DNA from: Oscillospiraceae bacterium
GTDB lineage: Bacteria > Bacillota > Clostridia > Oscillospirales > Oscillospiraceae
Assembly: GCA_020860205.1 (NCBI GenBank)
Contig: JAJBUU010000022.1
Location: forward strand, 1 to 39,646
DNA: 39,646 nt
Direction: 5' to 3'
In this document: positions 1-8,805 of the stretch, in pieces
How positions within the stretch are numbered: the stretch's first letter is position 1
Layout: each line of letters opens with the position of its first letter
Program-made: the position numbers and the translations under genes
Notes under the pieces: generated by a model
Seen by the model: the letters and a program-made list of their open reading frames with translations, nothing else
Told to the model about the DNA's origin: nothing
Databases searched by the model: none

Positions 1-84
1 TTTGGCGGTCCGCAGGGCGGTCCCCCGCAGGGTGGCCCCGGATTTGGTGGCCCGCAGGGCGGTCCCCCGCAGGGAGGTCCCGGC
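1..84 (+). repeat. 42-bp in-frame tandem repeat (two copies visible)
   Basis: Bases 1-42 and 43-84 are near-identical 42-bp units coding for the same 14 residues, with only a few mostly synonymous differences (ggc/ggt, ccg/ccc, ggt/gga). The array may continue to the left of the window. Being a multiple of three, it can change length without breaking the frame. Confidence 0.85.
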
Positions 85-441
85 GGTAAGCCGCCGCTTT
101 CCAGAGAGCGCGTACTCGTCGTTGTGCTGGATCATGAGGACGGCGTTCGCCAGAAAACCATCGCGGAGGAACTGCACGTCAATCCGTCCTCCGTGTCCGA
201 GTTTATCGACAAGCTGGAGGACGACGGCTATTTGGAGCGCCGCGTAGACCCGGACGACAAGCGCGCAACCAGAGTTTACCTGACGGAAAAGGGCAGGGCG
301 CGCGCTTACGAGGTCACAGACGAGCATCAGGCCAAATTCAAGAAGCTGTTCCAGCCGCTGACCGATGCGGAAAAAGAGCAGCTGCTTGCGCTGCTGACCA
401 AGCTCACCGACGCCGCAGAAGCGGACAAAGAAAAGGCATAA
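1..441 (+). CDS. MarR-family transcriptional regulator with Gly/Pro/Gln repeat tract (5' partial)
   Basis: The frame is open from base 1, so the start lies outside the window. Codons 1-28 form two copies of a 14-residue unit (FGGPQGGPPQGGPG), followed by GGKPPLSRERVLVVVLDHED and a winged-helix DNA-binding domain. The recognition-helix region reads NPSSVSEFIDKLEDDGYLERR and the wing reads DPDDKRATRVYLTEKG, both typical of MarR. A C-terminal dimerisation helix (LTDAEKEQLLALLTKL) and a charged tail ending EADKEKA follow. MarR proteins bind DNA as dimers and usually repress nearby genes; the ligand and target cannot be read here. The low-complexity tract sits where the first helix normally joins the wHTH, which is unusual. 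An overlapping frame beginning at base 2 is a shadow. A strong terminator follows the gene. Confidence 0.88.
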   Translation, partial: FGGPQGGPPQGGPGFGGPQGGPPQGGPGGKPPLSRERVLVVVLDHEDGVRQKTIAEELHVNPSSVSEFIDKLEDDGYLERRVDPDDKRATRVYLTEKGRARAYEVTDEHQAKFKKLFQPLTDAEKEQLLALLTKLTDAAEADKEKA

Positions 442-459
442 AAACATCAAAATCCGAAA

Positions 460-501
460 AAAACCGCACCGTGGCGCTGCAATGCCCACGGTGCGGTTTT
501 T
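460..501. terminator. Bidirectional intrinsic terminator between marR and spo0A
   Basis: CCGCACCGTGG (464-474) pairs perfectly with CCACGGTGCGG (486-496). AAAA lies on the left and TTTTT on the right, so the hairpin can stop transcription from both converging genes. The spo0A stop codon directly abuts it. Confidence 0.9.
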
Positions 502-1260
502 CATGATTCCCAGATGTCCAGCTTGTCATAGCCCATTTCGATAAATTCCACGATTGCGGTGATAAACCGGATGTTGGTCGGCGTTTGGGAAAAGCTGTCA
601 AACACGCCGCCGAAATAGCGCTGGCGGCGCTCCCTGTTCCCATCCACCCACGCTTTTTCAATCGCGCCGCGAATGGAACGCTCCACGCAATGCGACGTGG
701 TGTTGAACTGCTTTGCAAGGTCGGGATAAAGGATTTTTCGTGATGCCGCGCAGTACATTGCGGTCATCCAGCGCGCGGCGAACGCCTTCGCGCAGAAACT
801 GGTAGCCGTTCAAGTGCGGCATAATGCCAAAGTTCAGCAGCGCTTCGCTGATCACCGGGTCAAAGTTGCGTACAGCGCGCCGCCGCTCCGGCGAAGCCGC
901 CTCACGGATGCGGCACGTCAACTCCTCCAGTCCGCATGGCTTGGGCAGATAGTCCTCCACCCCCAAGCGGCTGACAGCCTGCGCGATGCGGTCATTCACA
1001 AAGCCGGAAACGACCACCGTGCGGGGCAGCTTTCCCTCCTGCTTGAGCGCGCGGAGCAGGCTCAGCCCATCCAGCCCCGGCAGCAGCAGGTCGGTCACAA
1101 GCACATCCGGCGTACTCTGCAAGAGCTTTTCGTAAGCCACATTTCCCGCCGTCGCCGTGTCCACCACCGTCAGATCCTGCTGCTGTTCGATTTTTGCGCA
1201 CAGCAGCGCGATAAAATCCTGTGAGGCATCCGCGATGAATACCTGAATCCTCCGTTCCAT
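501..1260 (-). CDS. spo0A: Stage 0 sporulation response regulator Spo0A, with a frameshift in this sequence
   Basis: Spo0A is the phosphorelay-driven master regulator of sporulation entry. The receiver domain (about residues 1-120) shows the phospho-acceptor Asp57 (VTDLLLPGLDG), Ser85 (VVVSG) and Lys107 (YLPKP). The DNA-binding effector domain starts near residue 135 (ISEALLNFGIMPHLNGYQFLREGV) and runs into RGITK in one frame. It continues as ILYPDLAKQFNTTSHCVERS in the next frame down to WES. Removing one A from the five-A run (T5 at 734-738 on the plus strand) restores a continuous protein of about 252 residues with the family's ITKxLYPxxAKxFNTT motif. The start at 1260 has a GGGAGAG ribosome-binding site; in-frame codons up to 1383 lack this. 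The N-terminal acidic pocket reads IADAS, with Ala where a second Asp is usual. A 0A-box-like site lies upstream. Confidence 0.9.
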
Positions 1261-1355
1261 TTGCCGCTCTCCCTTCCATGCGCCGCCGCCCGGCAGCGCC
1301 CACGACAGTTTAACAGTTTGCGGCAAAAAACACAATATTTCGTGTTCGGAAATCT

Positions 1356-1363
1356 TTCGACAA
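1356..1363 (-). promoter_or_regulatory. 0A-box-like site upstream of spo0A
   Basis: The minus strand reads TTGTCGAA, an exact match to the core Spo0A-binding box (TGNCGAA), about 95 bp before the spo0A start. It would fit autoregulation, known for spo0A in Bacillus. I saw no clean sigma-A promoter nearby; an AGGAGAA motif just upstream might belong to a sigma-H promoter, but this is weak. Confidence 0.5.
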
Positions 1364-1397
1364 TTCTCCTCGAAATTTTTCAAAGCGCGGACCCGTA

Positions 1398-4300
1398 TCA
1401 GAACAGGCTCATCTGGCTGCTCTCCGGCATATCGCCCAGCGCCCCCAGCTCCTTGAGCACGGCGATATGCGTCTGGCTGACCTTTGGACAGGCGTCGCTG
1501 ACCTCCTCCACGGAGATAAACGACACGACGCGCTCCTTCGCACCCGCAAGGTCGTTGGCCGCCGCTTCGCCCAGACCGGAGATGGAGATGAAGGGCGGAC
1601 GCAGCTGCGTTTCCCCTACGAGCAGGAACTTCTCCGCGTCCGATTCGTAGAGGTCGATGGGTGCAAAGCTGAAACCGCGCAGGTAAAATTCATAAACCGC
1701 CTGCAGGGTCGTCAGCAGATCCTCCTCCTTCGCGGTCGCATCGGGATTCGTTTCAATTTCGTGGATTTTCTTTTTTACCGTTTCCACGCCGCGCGTCATG
1801 ATTTCCGCGTCAAAGGCATCCTTCTGGCTGCGGCGGTAAAAATAGCAGCTATAAAACGCCTGCGGATAATGCACCTTGAAATAGGCGATGCGAAACGCCA
1901 TCATCACATAAGCAACGGCGTGCGCCTTTGGGAACAGATAGGCGATTTTGGCAAGCGAGTCGATGTACCACTGCGGCACGTCCAGCTCGTGCATCTTCTC
2001 CTCCCAGCCCGCGGAAAAGCCGCCTTTTTTCACCTTGCCCTTGCGGACGGCTTCCATGATCTGGAACGCCATTTTCGGTTCCATGCCCTTGCTGATGAGG
2101 TAGAGCATAATATCATCGCGGCAGCCAACGGTTTCCTTGACTGAGGCGGTGCCGCTGGTGATCAGGTCCTGCGCATTGCCAAGCCATACGTCCGTGCCGT
2201 GGGAAAATCCGGACAGCCGTACCAGAATATCAAAGCCGTCCGGCTGGGTATCCACCAGCATCTGCCGCGTGAAGCCCGTGCCGAACTCCGGAATGCCGAT
2301 GGAGCCGGTCTTGCCAATGATGGGGTCGTCGTCCGGCAGACCGAGCGGGCTGGCGGAGCGGAAAATACCCTTTGTGTCCGGGTCGTCCAGCGGGATGGTC
2401 TTTGCGTTCACGCCGGTCAGGTCCTCCAGCATCCGGATCATGGTCGGGTCATCATGGCCAAGCTCGTCGAGCTTCAGCAGGTTATCCTCCATGCAGTGAT
2501 ATTCAAAATGCGTCGTGATAATGTCGCTTTTGGGGTCGTCCGCCGGATGCTGCACCGGGCAGAAATCCGTCACATCCATATCCTGCGGGATGATGACAAG
2601 ACCGCCGGGATGCTGCCCTGTGGTGCGTTTGACGCCCACGCACCCCAGACTCAGGCGCGTTTCCTCCGCTTTGGTGACGGTGCGGTTCCGATCCGTCAGA
2701 TATTTTTTGACATAGCCATAAGCGGTTTTTTCCGCCAGCGTTCCAATCGTTCCCGCGCGGAACACATGGTCTGCGCCAAACAGCTCCTCTGTATACTTGT
2801 GCGCCCGCGCCTGATACTCGCCGGAAAAATTCAGGTCGATATCCGGCGTTTTTTCGTTGCCGGGGTAGCCAAGAAAGGTTTCAAACGGAATATCAAAGCC
2901 GTCCTTTTGCAGCGCCGTGCCGCAGACGGGGCAGACTGCATCCGGCATATCCGCGCCGCAGCCCGCGCCGGTGGGATTGGAAAAATCCGTATGGCAGCAT
3001 TTGGGGCAGCGGTAATGCGGCGGAAGGGAGTTGACCTCTGTAATGCCGGACAGATAGGCCACGATGGAGGAGCCGACCGAGCCGCGGGAGCCGACCAGGT
3101 AGCCGTTTTCCAGCGAATTCTGCACCAGCTTCTGCGCGGACATATAAATCACGTCGTATTCGTGTTCCAGGATTGTGTTCAGCTCGGTTTCCACGCGCGT
3201 AGTGATGATTTCCGGCGGATGTTCGCCATAAAGCGCGGTCAGGCGCTCATACACCAGACGCTTCAGCTCATCTGCGGAGTTTTCGATTTTTGGCGCAAAC
3301 AGCCTGCCCTTTGGCAGCAGCTCGATTTCCTCGCACTGCGCCGCGATGGCCTGCGGGTTTTGGATGACCGCACGGTAGCAGTCCTCCTCGCCCAGATAGG
3401 CAAACTCTTCCAGCATTTCGTCCGTGGACTTGAAATAAATCGGCAGCGGGCGATCCGCGTCGGAAAACTTTTTCCCGGCCAGCAGGATATGGCGGTATAT
3501 CTCGTCCTCCGGGTCCAGAAAATGCACGTCCCCGGTGGCGACCAGCGGCTTGCCCATCTCCCGCGCAATGCGGGCGATGCGCCGGTTGAAGTCGCGCAGG
3601 TCCTCCTCGTTCCGCGCCTTTCCATCGTCGATCAGGAAATGGTTGTTGCAAACCGGCTGTATCTCCAGATAATCATAAAACGCCGCGATGCGCTTCAGCT
3701 CCGCGTCGCTGGCGTTGCGCGTCAGCGCGCGGAACACCTCGCCCGCTTCGCAGGCGCTGCCCAGAATCAGCCCTTCGCGGTGCTGCATGAGCAGGCTCTT
3801 GGGAATCAGCGGGTTGCGGTGAAAGTGTGCCAGATAGGAGTCGCTGATGAGCTGATAGAGGTTTTTCAGCCCTGTTCGGTTTTTGACCAGCAGCACGATA
3901 TGCCGGGACTGCGGCGCGCGGCGGCTCTCCTGCAAAATCGCCGCGATTGCGGGCTGGAGCTGGTCGAGCGTCTCCACGCCCTTTTCCCGCAGCGTGGGAA
4001 TAAATTTTTCCATGATGCGTGCGACGACCAGCGCGTCGTCCGAAGCGCGGTGGTGGTTAAATTCCGGCAGCGAAAGATAGTTGCTGACTATGTCCAGCTT
4101 GTGCCGCTTCAGGTGCGGCAGCAACGCCTGTGCAAGCACCAGCGTATCCAGATAGACCGGCGCATAGTCCATACCGGCGCGCTGGGCGGCGGCAGCGATG
4201 AAGCCCACGTCAAAGACCGCGTTATGCGCAACCAGCGGACGGTCGCCGCAGAAATCCAGAAAGGCGCGCAGCGCCTCCGCCTCCTTTGGCGCGCCGGCTA

Positions 4301-5393
4301 CATCCGCATCATGGATGCCTGTCAGCCGTGTGATCTCCGCCGGGATCGGCGCTTCGGGGTCCACAAATGTGTTGAATGTCGCGCCGACCGTCCCGCCGGA
4401 GCAGATGACCGCGCCGATTTCGATCAGGCGGTCACGGTCGGAGCGCAGTCCGGTGGTTTCCACGTCAAAGGCGACGTATTCCGTATCCAGCGGCAGGGCG
4501 CTTGTCCCGTGGATCGCAAGCCGTTCGTCCACGTCGTTGACAAGATAACCCTCCATGCCATAGATGATTTTTACGCCGTATTTTCCGCCCGCCTTCCATG
4601 CGTCCGGGAACGCCTGTGCGCTGCCGTGGTCGGTGATGGCGATGGCCGGATGTCCCCAGTCCGCGGCGCGCTTCACGGCGGCATCCACGTTGGTCAGCGC
4701 GTCGAGTGTGGAAAAGCTCGTATGCAAATGCAGTTCCACGCGCTTTTCCGCCGCGCGGTCCTGCCGCTGCGGGGGCGCGGCGGCGGTTTGAATGCCGTGC
4801 GGACACAGAGAAATATCGTCGTCATAACGGTCGTAGCGGACGCTCCCGGCGATGGTCAGATACATCCCGTCGTGTATTTTTTCCACGATCCCCTTGTCCG
4901 GGTCGCCCTCGCGGATGTACTTTGATACATGAATGCTGCCGCGCTCGTCCGTGATGCAAAAGCTCAGCACTACCGCGCGCGTTTTTGCGATCTCACGGCT
5001 GTCCGTGGCAAAGACTCTGCCGCGCACGACCACGCTGCCGCTCTCCATGTTCAGCGTATCCATTGCCACGGGTTCCCCGCGGACAGCTTTGCCCATCAGC
5101 ACATCGCCGGTGCGCGCCGCGCCGGATTTCCCGTTTGCCGCTGAAGCGGACTGTTTTGGGTAATCCGCGCGCAGCTCCACGTTTTGCAGCGCATACTCCG
5201 TCCGAAGCTGCTCCTCCAGCATGGAAAGCTCCGCCGGAGCGGGTGCGCGCGAAAAAAAAGCCTCCGCCAACATTCGGCGCGGCGCACGCTCTATAATCAC
5301 ACTGGTCAGGTACGCCGCGTCCAGCCCGCCGCACAGCTCCTTTAGATGCGCGCAGCAGGGAAACAGTTCCAAAAATGCCGCTTTTTCCGCCAT
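1398..5393 (-). CDS. polC: DNA polymerase III alpha subunit, PolC type
   Basis: This is the replicative polymerase of low-GC Gram-positive lineages with built-in proofreading. Order of domains: a short N-terminal region (1-100), an OB fold (about 115-200), a PHP domain beginning at HLHTSFS (222-228) and ITDHG (253-257), and an inserted DEDDh exonuclease with FDVETTG (309-315), HNAVFD (390-395) and HHRASDD (447-453). The rest of PHP follows, then the polymerase core with a four-Cys zinc module (CPKC ... CPVC) and the acidic motif PDIDLNF, and helix-hairpin-helix regions. The C-terminus QMSLF fits a sliding-clamp-binding peptide. Its 1331 residues are about 100 fewer than the Bacillus protein, mostly N-terminal. 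It is last in the pyrH-to-polC gene block, 61 bp after ispG. The start has an ATGGAGAA upstream at rather long spacing. Confidence 0.97.
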   Translation of the reverse strand: MAEKAAFLELFPCCAHLKELCGGLDAAYLTSVIIERAPRRMLAEAFFSRAPAPAELSMLEEQLRTEYALQNVELRADYPKQSASAANGKSGAARTGDVLMGKAVRGEPVAMDTLNMESGSVVVRGRVFATDSREIAKTRAVVLSFCITDERGSIHVSKYIREGDPDKGIVEKIHDGMYLTIAGSVRYDRYDDDISLCPHGIQTAAAPPQRQDRAAEKRVELHLHTSFSTLDALTNVDAAVKRAADWGHPAIAITDHGSAQAFPDAWKAGGKYGVKIIYGMEGYLVNDVDERLAIHGTSALPLDTEYVAFDVETTGLRSDRDRLIEIGAVICSGGTVGATFNTFVDPEAPIPAEITRLTGIHDADVAGAPKEAEALRAFLDFCGDRPLVAHNAVFDVGFIAAAAQRAGMDYAPVYLDTLVLAQALLPHLKRHKLDIVSNYLSLPEFNHHRASDDALVVARIMEKFIPTLREKGVETLDQLQPAIAAILQESRRAPQSRHIVLLVKNRTGLKNLYQLISDSYLAHFHRNPLIPKSLLMQHREGLILGSACEAGEVFRALTRNASDAELKRIAAFYDYLEIQPVCNNHFLIDDGKARNEEDLRDFNRRIARIAREMGKPLVATGDVHFLDPEDEIYRHILLAGKKFSDADRPLPIYFKSTDEMLEEFAYLGEEDCYRAVIQNPQAIAAQCEEIELLPKGRLFAPKIENSADELKRLVYERLTALYGEHPPEIITTRVETELNTILEHEYDVIYMSAQKLVQNSLENGYLVGSRGSVGSSIVAYLSGITEVNSLPPHYRCPKCCHTDFSNPTGAGCGADMPDAVCPVCGTALQKDGFDIPFETFLGYPGNEKTPDIDLNFSGEYQARAHKYTEELFGADHVFRAGTIGTLAEKTAYGYVKKYLTDRNRTVTKAEETRLSLGCVGVKRTTGQHPGGLVIIPQDMDVTDFCPVQHPADDPKSDIITTHFEYHCMEDNLLKLDELGHDDPTMIRMLEDLTGVNAKTIPLDDPDTKGIFRSASPLGLPDDDPIIGKTGSIGIPEFGTGFTRQMLVDTQPDGFDILVRLSGFSHGTDVWLGNAQDLITSGTASVKETVGCRDDIMLYLISKGMEPKMAFQIMEAVRKGKVKKGGFSAGWEEKMHELDVPQWYIDSLAKIAYLFPKAHAVAYVMMAFRIAYFKVHYPQAFYSCYFYRRSQKDAFDAEIMTRGVETVKKKIHEIETNPDATAKEEDLLTTLQAVYEFYLRGFSFAPIDLYESDAEKFLLVGETQLRPPFISISGLGEAAANDLAGAKERVVSFISVEEVSDACPKVSQTHIAVLKELGALGDMPESSQMSLF

Positions 5394-5414
5394 GATTTAT
5401 GTGTTCTCCATCTT

Positions 5415-5483
5415 TTTGCGTTCAGTCCGCCGCGCCCGTGTCATCCGTTTGCGTTCAGTCCGCCGCGCCCGTGTCATCCGTTT
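5415..5483. repeat. 33-bp perfect tandem duplication spanning the ispG stop codon
   Basis: Bases 5415-5447 and 5448-5480 are identical, plus three more shared bases. Each copy contains the last codons and the TGA of ispG, so the proximal copy ends the gene and the distal copy lies in the 61-bp gap before polC. The protein is unaffected. Confidence 0.9.
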
Positions 5484-6522
5484 CGATGAGCCGCAGCAGC
5501 GCCGGAACCATCTCCGATTCTGCCACCTTGCCGACGATTTCGCCCTTTTTGAACAGCACCGCCGCGCCGCGCCCGCCGGCCAGACCATAGTCTGCCTCAC
5601 GCGCTTCGCCCGGCCCGTTGACAACGCAGCCCATCACTGCAACGCTGATGTCCCGCTGGCAGCCGGAGAGCCGCTCCTCCACCTGCTTTGCCGTGCCGAT
5701 CAGGTCGATCTCCGTCCGTCCGCAGGTGGGACAGGAGATGATATGTACCCCGCCGCGGCGCAGGCCAGTCGCCTTCAGGATGGCGATCCCGGCTTTGACC
5801 TCCTCCTCCGGTGCGGCGGTCAGCGAAACGCGCAGCGTGTTCCCAATGCCGGAGAGCAGCATCGCGCCGATTCCGGCGGCGGAGCTGACTGTTCCCTGAT
5901 AGCTGGTTCCGGCTTCCGTCACGCCAAGATGCAGCGGATAGGGAAAGCGTTCCGCCGCCAGCGCGTAAGCCTCCACGGTCAGCGGAACGGAGCTGGCCTT
6001 GAGCGAAAGACAGATGTCATAAAAGCCACAGCGCTCCAGCATTTCCACATGACCGGCGGCGCTTTCCACCATCGCCTCCGCCGTCGGCGCGCCATAGCGT
6101 TCCAGCAGCCGCTTTTCCAGCGAACCGGCGTTGATGCCGATGCGGATGGGGATGCCGCGCGCCTTGCAGGCCGCGGCAACTGCTTCCACACGCTCCGGCG
6201 CGCCGATGTTGCCGGGGTTGATGCGGATTTTGGCTACGCCCGCCGATGCAGCCGCCAGCGCCAGCCTGTAGTCAAAATGGATGTCCGCCACCACCGGCAG
6301 CGGAGAAGCCGCGCAAATGGCCGGAAGCGCCGCCGCGCTTTTCTCATCCGGCACTGCAAGGCGCACGATGTCGCAGCCGGCTGCGTGCAGTCTGCGGATT
6401 TGCGCCAGCGTGGCCTCCGTATCCCAGGTTTTGGTATTGCACATGGACTGCACCGTCACCGGCGCGTCCCCGCCGAGTGGAACGCCGCCTACATTCAGCT
6501 TTTTTGTATCTTCCCGACGCAT
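5455..6522 (-). CDS. ispG: 4-hydroxy-3-methylbut-2-en-1-yl diphosphate synthase (IspG/GcpE)
   Basis: The enzyme converts methylerythritol cyclodiphosphate to HMBPP in the MEP isoprenoid pathway using a [4Fe-4S] cluster. The N-terminal TIM-barrel part reads VQSMCNTKTWD, and the C-terminal cluster domain carries SCPTC (Cys264, Cys267) and GCVVNGPGE (Cys299, Glu306). The start at 6522 (MRREDTKKLNVGG) has a GGAGG nine bases upstream and gives 355 residues, the usual size; the open frame reaches 6576 but the extension is atypical. It lies between rseP (72-bp gap) and polC, with dxr of the same pathway two genes upstream. The last codons and stop are duplicated in tandem. Confidence 0.96.
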   Translation of the reverse strand: MRREDTKKLNVGGVPLGGDAPVTVQSMCNTKTWDTEATLAQIRRLHAAGCDIVRLAVPDEKSAAALPAICAASPLPVVADIHFDYRLALAAASAGVAKIRINPGNIGAPERVEAVAAACKARGIPIRIGINAGSLEKRLLERYGAPTAEAMVESAAGHVEMLERCGFYDICLSLKASSVPLTVEAYALAAERFPYPLHLGVTEAGTSYQGTVSSAAGIGAMLLSGIGNTLRVSLTAAPEEEVKAGIAILKATGLRRGGVHIISCPTCGRTEIDLIGTAKQVEERLSGCQRDISVAVMGCVVNGPGEAREADYGLAGGRGAAVLFKKGEIVGKVAESEMVPALLRLIETDDTGAAD

Positions 6523-6594
6523 CGTTTCAAACCTCCGTCGTGCTGCGCCGCATTCGATGCAATGCGGCGGTTTCATATGGCGTCACCGCATCTC

Positions 6595-7653
6595 CTATCG
6601 CATGAGAATGCGAATGACGTCGTTGAACATCACCATCACCATCAGCCCCATCAGCAGGATAAAGCCTGCGGTGTGGATATATCCCTCATATTTTGGATTC
6701 ACCCTGCGGCGGCTGACGGTCTCGATGCCCCATGTGATGAGCAGGAAAAACACCTGCCCGCCGTCCAGCGCCGGAATGGGCAGCATATTCATCACGGCAA
6801 GGTTCACCGCGATAAGCGCAAAAATACAGACGAAATTGAACGCCGCCTCCCCGCCGGTTTCCGCTTCCACAGAAACCTGATTGACCATATCCACAATGCC
6901 GATCACGCCGGAGAGGTCGCGGACTCCCACCGCGCCGGTGACAAGGTCGCCCAGCGAGTGCCAGATGAGGCGGACGAGGTCCAGTGATTCATACCATGAG
7001 TAACGCAGGTTGGCGGCCAATCCGTCCTCCCGCGCAGCAAAATAAATCCCATAGTGCTGTATGGTGGAACCGTTTTCCAGCGTATAGGTCCGGGGCGTCA
7101 GCACAAAGTCCTCCAGCGTCACGCGCGTGCCGTCGCGTATCAAGACGATGCGGTGCGTATCCTCCCCGGAGCGGGCAAGATATTCCGCGACGTTGCCTGT
7201 AAAATAGGTACGATGTCCGTCAACGCTGTAGATGCGGTCACCCACCTGCAAGCCGTCCGTCCCCTCATAAGGGCAGCCCTCCATAAACTGCACGATGATC
7301 GGTTCGGAAAAGTTCGCCTGCGGCGCGACGCAGAGGAGCAGGAGAAAACCGAGCAGAAAGTTCATTGCGGCTCCGGCGCAGAGGATGAGGATGCGCTGCC
7401 ACGGCGCTTTTGACGTGAACGCACGCGGATCGTCGCTGTCCTCGCCCTCACCCTCCATCGCGCAGTAGCCGCCGATGGGCAGCAGGCGCAGGGAATAGAG
7501 CGTTTCTTTGCCCTGCCGCTTCAGCAGCTGCGGCCCCATGCCAAGCGAAAACTCGTTGACCTTTACGCCGCAGGCCTTTGCAACCAGAAAGTGCCCCAGC
7601 TCGTGATCCGCGATCAGGGCGCTGAATGCGATAATTGCCAGAAGGATATACAT
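6595..7653 (-). CDS. rseP: Site-2 intramembrane zinc metalloprotease (RseP/RasP, M50 family)
   Basis: This polytopic membrane protease cuts anti-sigma factors or leftover signal peptides within the membrane. The zinc motif HELGH (His17, Glu18, His21) lies in the first membrane segment. A PDZ-like domain occupies about residues 115-200. The third zinc ligand motif NMLPIPALDGG (Asp near 297) and hydrophobic segments at the C-terminus complete the fold. At 352 residues it is slightly shorter than the Bacillus and E. coli proteins. It begins 5 bp after the dxr stop, consistent with co-transcription in the cell-envelope block. The substrate in this organism is not evident. Confidence 0.94.
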   Translation of the reverse strand: MYILLAIIAFSALIADHELGHFLVAKACGVKVNEFSLGMGPQLLKRQGKETLYSLRLLPIGGYCAMEGEGEDSDDPRAFTSKAPWQRILILCAGAAMNFLLGFLLLLCVAPQANFSEPIIVQFMEGCPYEGTDGLQVGDRIYSVDGHRTYFTGNVAEYLARSGEDTHRIVLIRDGTRVTLEDFVLTPRTYTLENGSTIQHYGIYFAAREDGLAANLRYSWYESLDLVRLIWHSLGDLVTGAVGVRDLSGVIGIVDMVNQVSVEAETGGEAAFNFVCIFALIAVNLAVMNMLPIPALDGGQVFFLLITWGIETVSRRRVNPKYEGYIHTAGFILLMGLMVMVMFNDVIRILMR

Positions 7654-7658
7654 ATGCG

Positions 7659-8804
7659 TTAATGGTTCCTCAAAACATAGTTTCTTGCCAGCGCGTCCGC
7701 TGCCAGAATGGTATCCAGCGTGTCCGCAGTGCCTGTTTCTATGCTATCCAGTGCGGCGGCGACACATTCATAAATTTTTCCAAACGGGATCTCTCCCTGC
7801 AGAAAAAGCGCCACCGCCGCCTCGTTTGCGGCGGAGAGCACCGCCGGAGCGGTGCCGCCGCGCCGCGCCGCGTCGATCGCCAGCGCAAGGCAGGGCGTGT
7901 TTTCCATGTCCGGCTCGAAAAATTGCAGGGAACCCGCAGAGAACAAATCCAGCGGCGCTGTCCCGGTCGGGGCGCGGTCCGGGAAGGTCAGCGCATATTG
8001 AATCGGCAGTCCCATGTCCGGGACCGCCATCTGTGCCACCACGCTGCCGTCGCAAAATTCCACGGCGGAATGCACCACGCTCTGCGGGTGAATCAGCACG
8101 GTGATTTGTTCCGGCGTCACACCAAACAGGCGCATGGCTTCGATAAATTCCAGCCCCTTATTCATCATTGTGGCGCTGTCCACGCTGATTTTTGCGCCCA
8201 TGCTCCAGTTTGGATGGGCGACGGCCTCCGCCGGAGTTTTGTGATAGGTTTCCGCGCGCGTCATGCCGCGGAACGGTCCGCCGGATGCGGTCAGCAAAAT
8301 GCGCTTCAAATGCGGTGCGCGCAGACGGGAGCCGAGCGATTGAAAAATTGCGGAATGCTCCGAATCCACGGGGATGATCTCCGAGCCGCGCGCCTGCGCG
8401 CGCGCCATGACCAGCTCACCGGCGCAGACCAGCGTTTCCTTATTGGCCAGCGCAATGCGTTTGCCCGCGTCGATCGCAGCAAGCGTCGGCTTTAAGCCCA
8501 CGGAGCCGGAGACGGCTGTCACAACGCAGTCACTCTCCGCTATGGCCGTTGCCTCAACCAGTCCCTCCGGGCCGGATACGACCTTTGTTTCCGTGTCCGC
8601 CAGCGCAATGCGCAGCGCCCGCGCCGCGTCCGCGTCATAAACGGCGGCAAGGCGCGGGGAGAAGCGGCGCGCCTGTTCCTCCAGCAGTTTGACGCTCCGC
8701 TGTGCGGAAAGCGCGCAGACCGGAATGCCCAGCCGCTCCGCCGCCGCGAGGCTCTGGCGCCCGATGCTCCCGGTGGAGCCGAGCACACTGATGCAGCGCA
8801 CCAT
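7659..8804 (-). CDS. dxr: 1-deoxy-D-xylulose 5-phosphate reductoisomerase
   Basis: This is the NADPH-dependent committed step of the MEP pathway, turning DXP into methylerythritol phosphate. The dinucleotide loop GSTGSIG (9-15) opens the Rossmann domain. PVDSEHSAIFQ (Asp147, Ser148, Glu149) and NKGLEFIEA carry the metal- and substrate-binding residues. At 381 residues it is a normal length. One base separates it from the cdsA stop and five from rseP, so translation is probably coupled. It supplies precursors for undecaprenyl synthesis by uppS upstream. Confidence 0.97.
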   Translation of the reverse strand: MVRCISVLGSTGSIGRQSLAAAERLGIPVCALSAQRSVKLLEEQARRFSPRLAAVYDADAARALRIALADTETKVVSGPEGLVEATAIAESDCVVTAVSGSVGLKPTLAAIDAGKRIALANKETLVCAGELVMARAQARGSEIIPVDSEHSAIFQSLGSRLRAPHLKRILLTASGGPFRGMTRAETYHKTPAEAVAHPNWSMGAKISVDSATMMNKGLEFIEAMRLFGVTPEQITVLIHPQSVVHSAVEFCDGSVVAQMAVPDMGLPIQYALTFPDRAPTGTAPLDLFSAGSLQFFEPDMENTPCLALAIDAARRGGTAPAVLSAANEAAVALFLQGEIPFGKIYECVAAALDSIETGTADTLDTILAADALARNYVLRNH

Positions 8805-8805
8805 A

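Noticed and set aside
2199..4925. A 908-codon open frame antisense to polC
   Set aside because: It is rich in Arg, His and Gln, as expected of a shadow frame, with no domain and no ribosome-binding site. PolC domains on the other strand explain the region.
5221..6987. A 588-codon plus-strand frame across polC, ispG and rseP
   Set aside because: It crosses three genes with clear function on the other strand and has no family resemblance.
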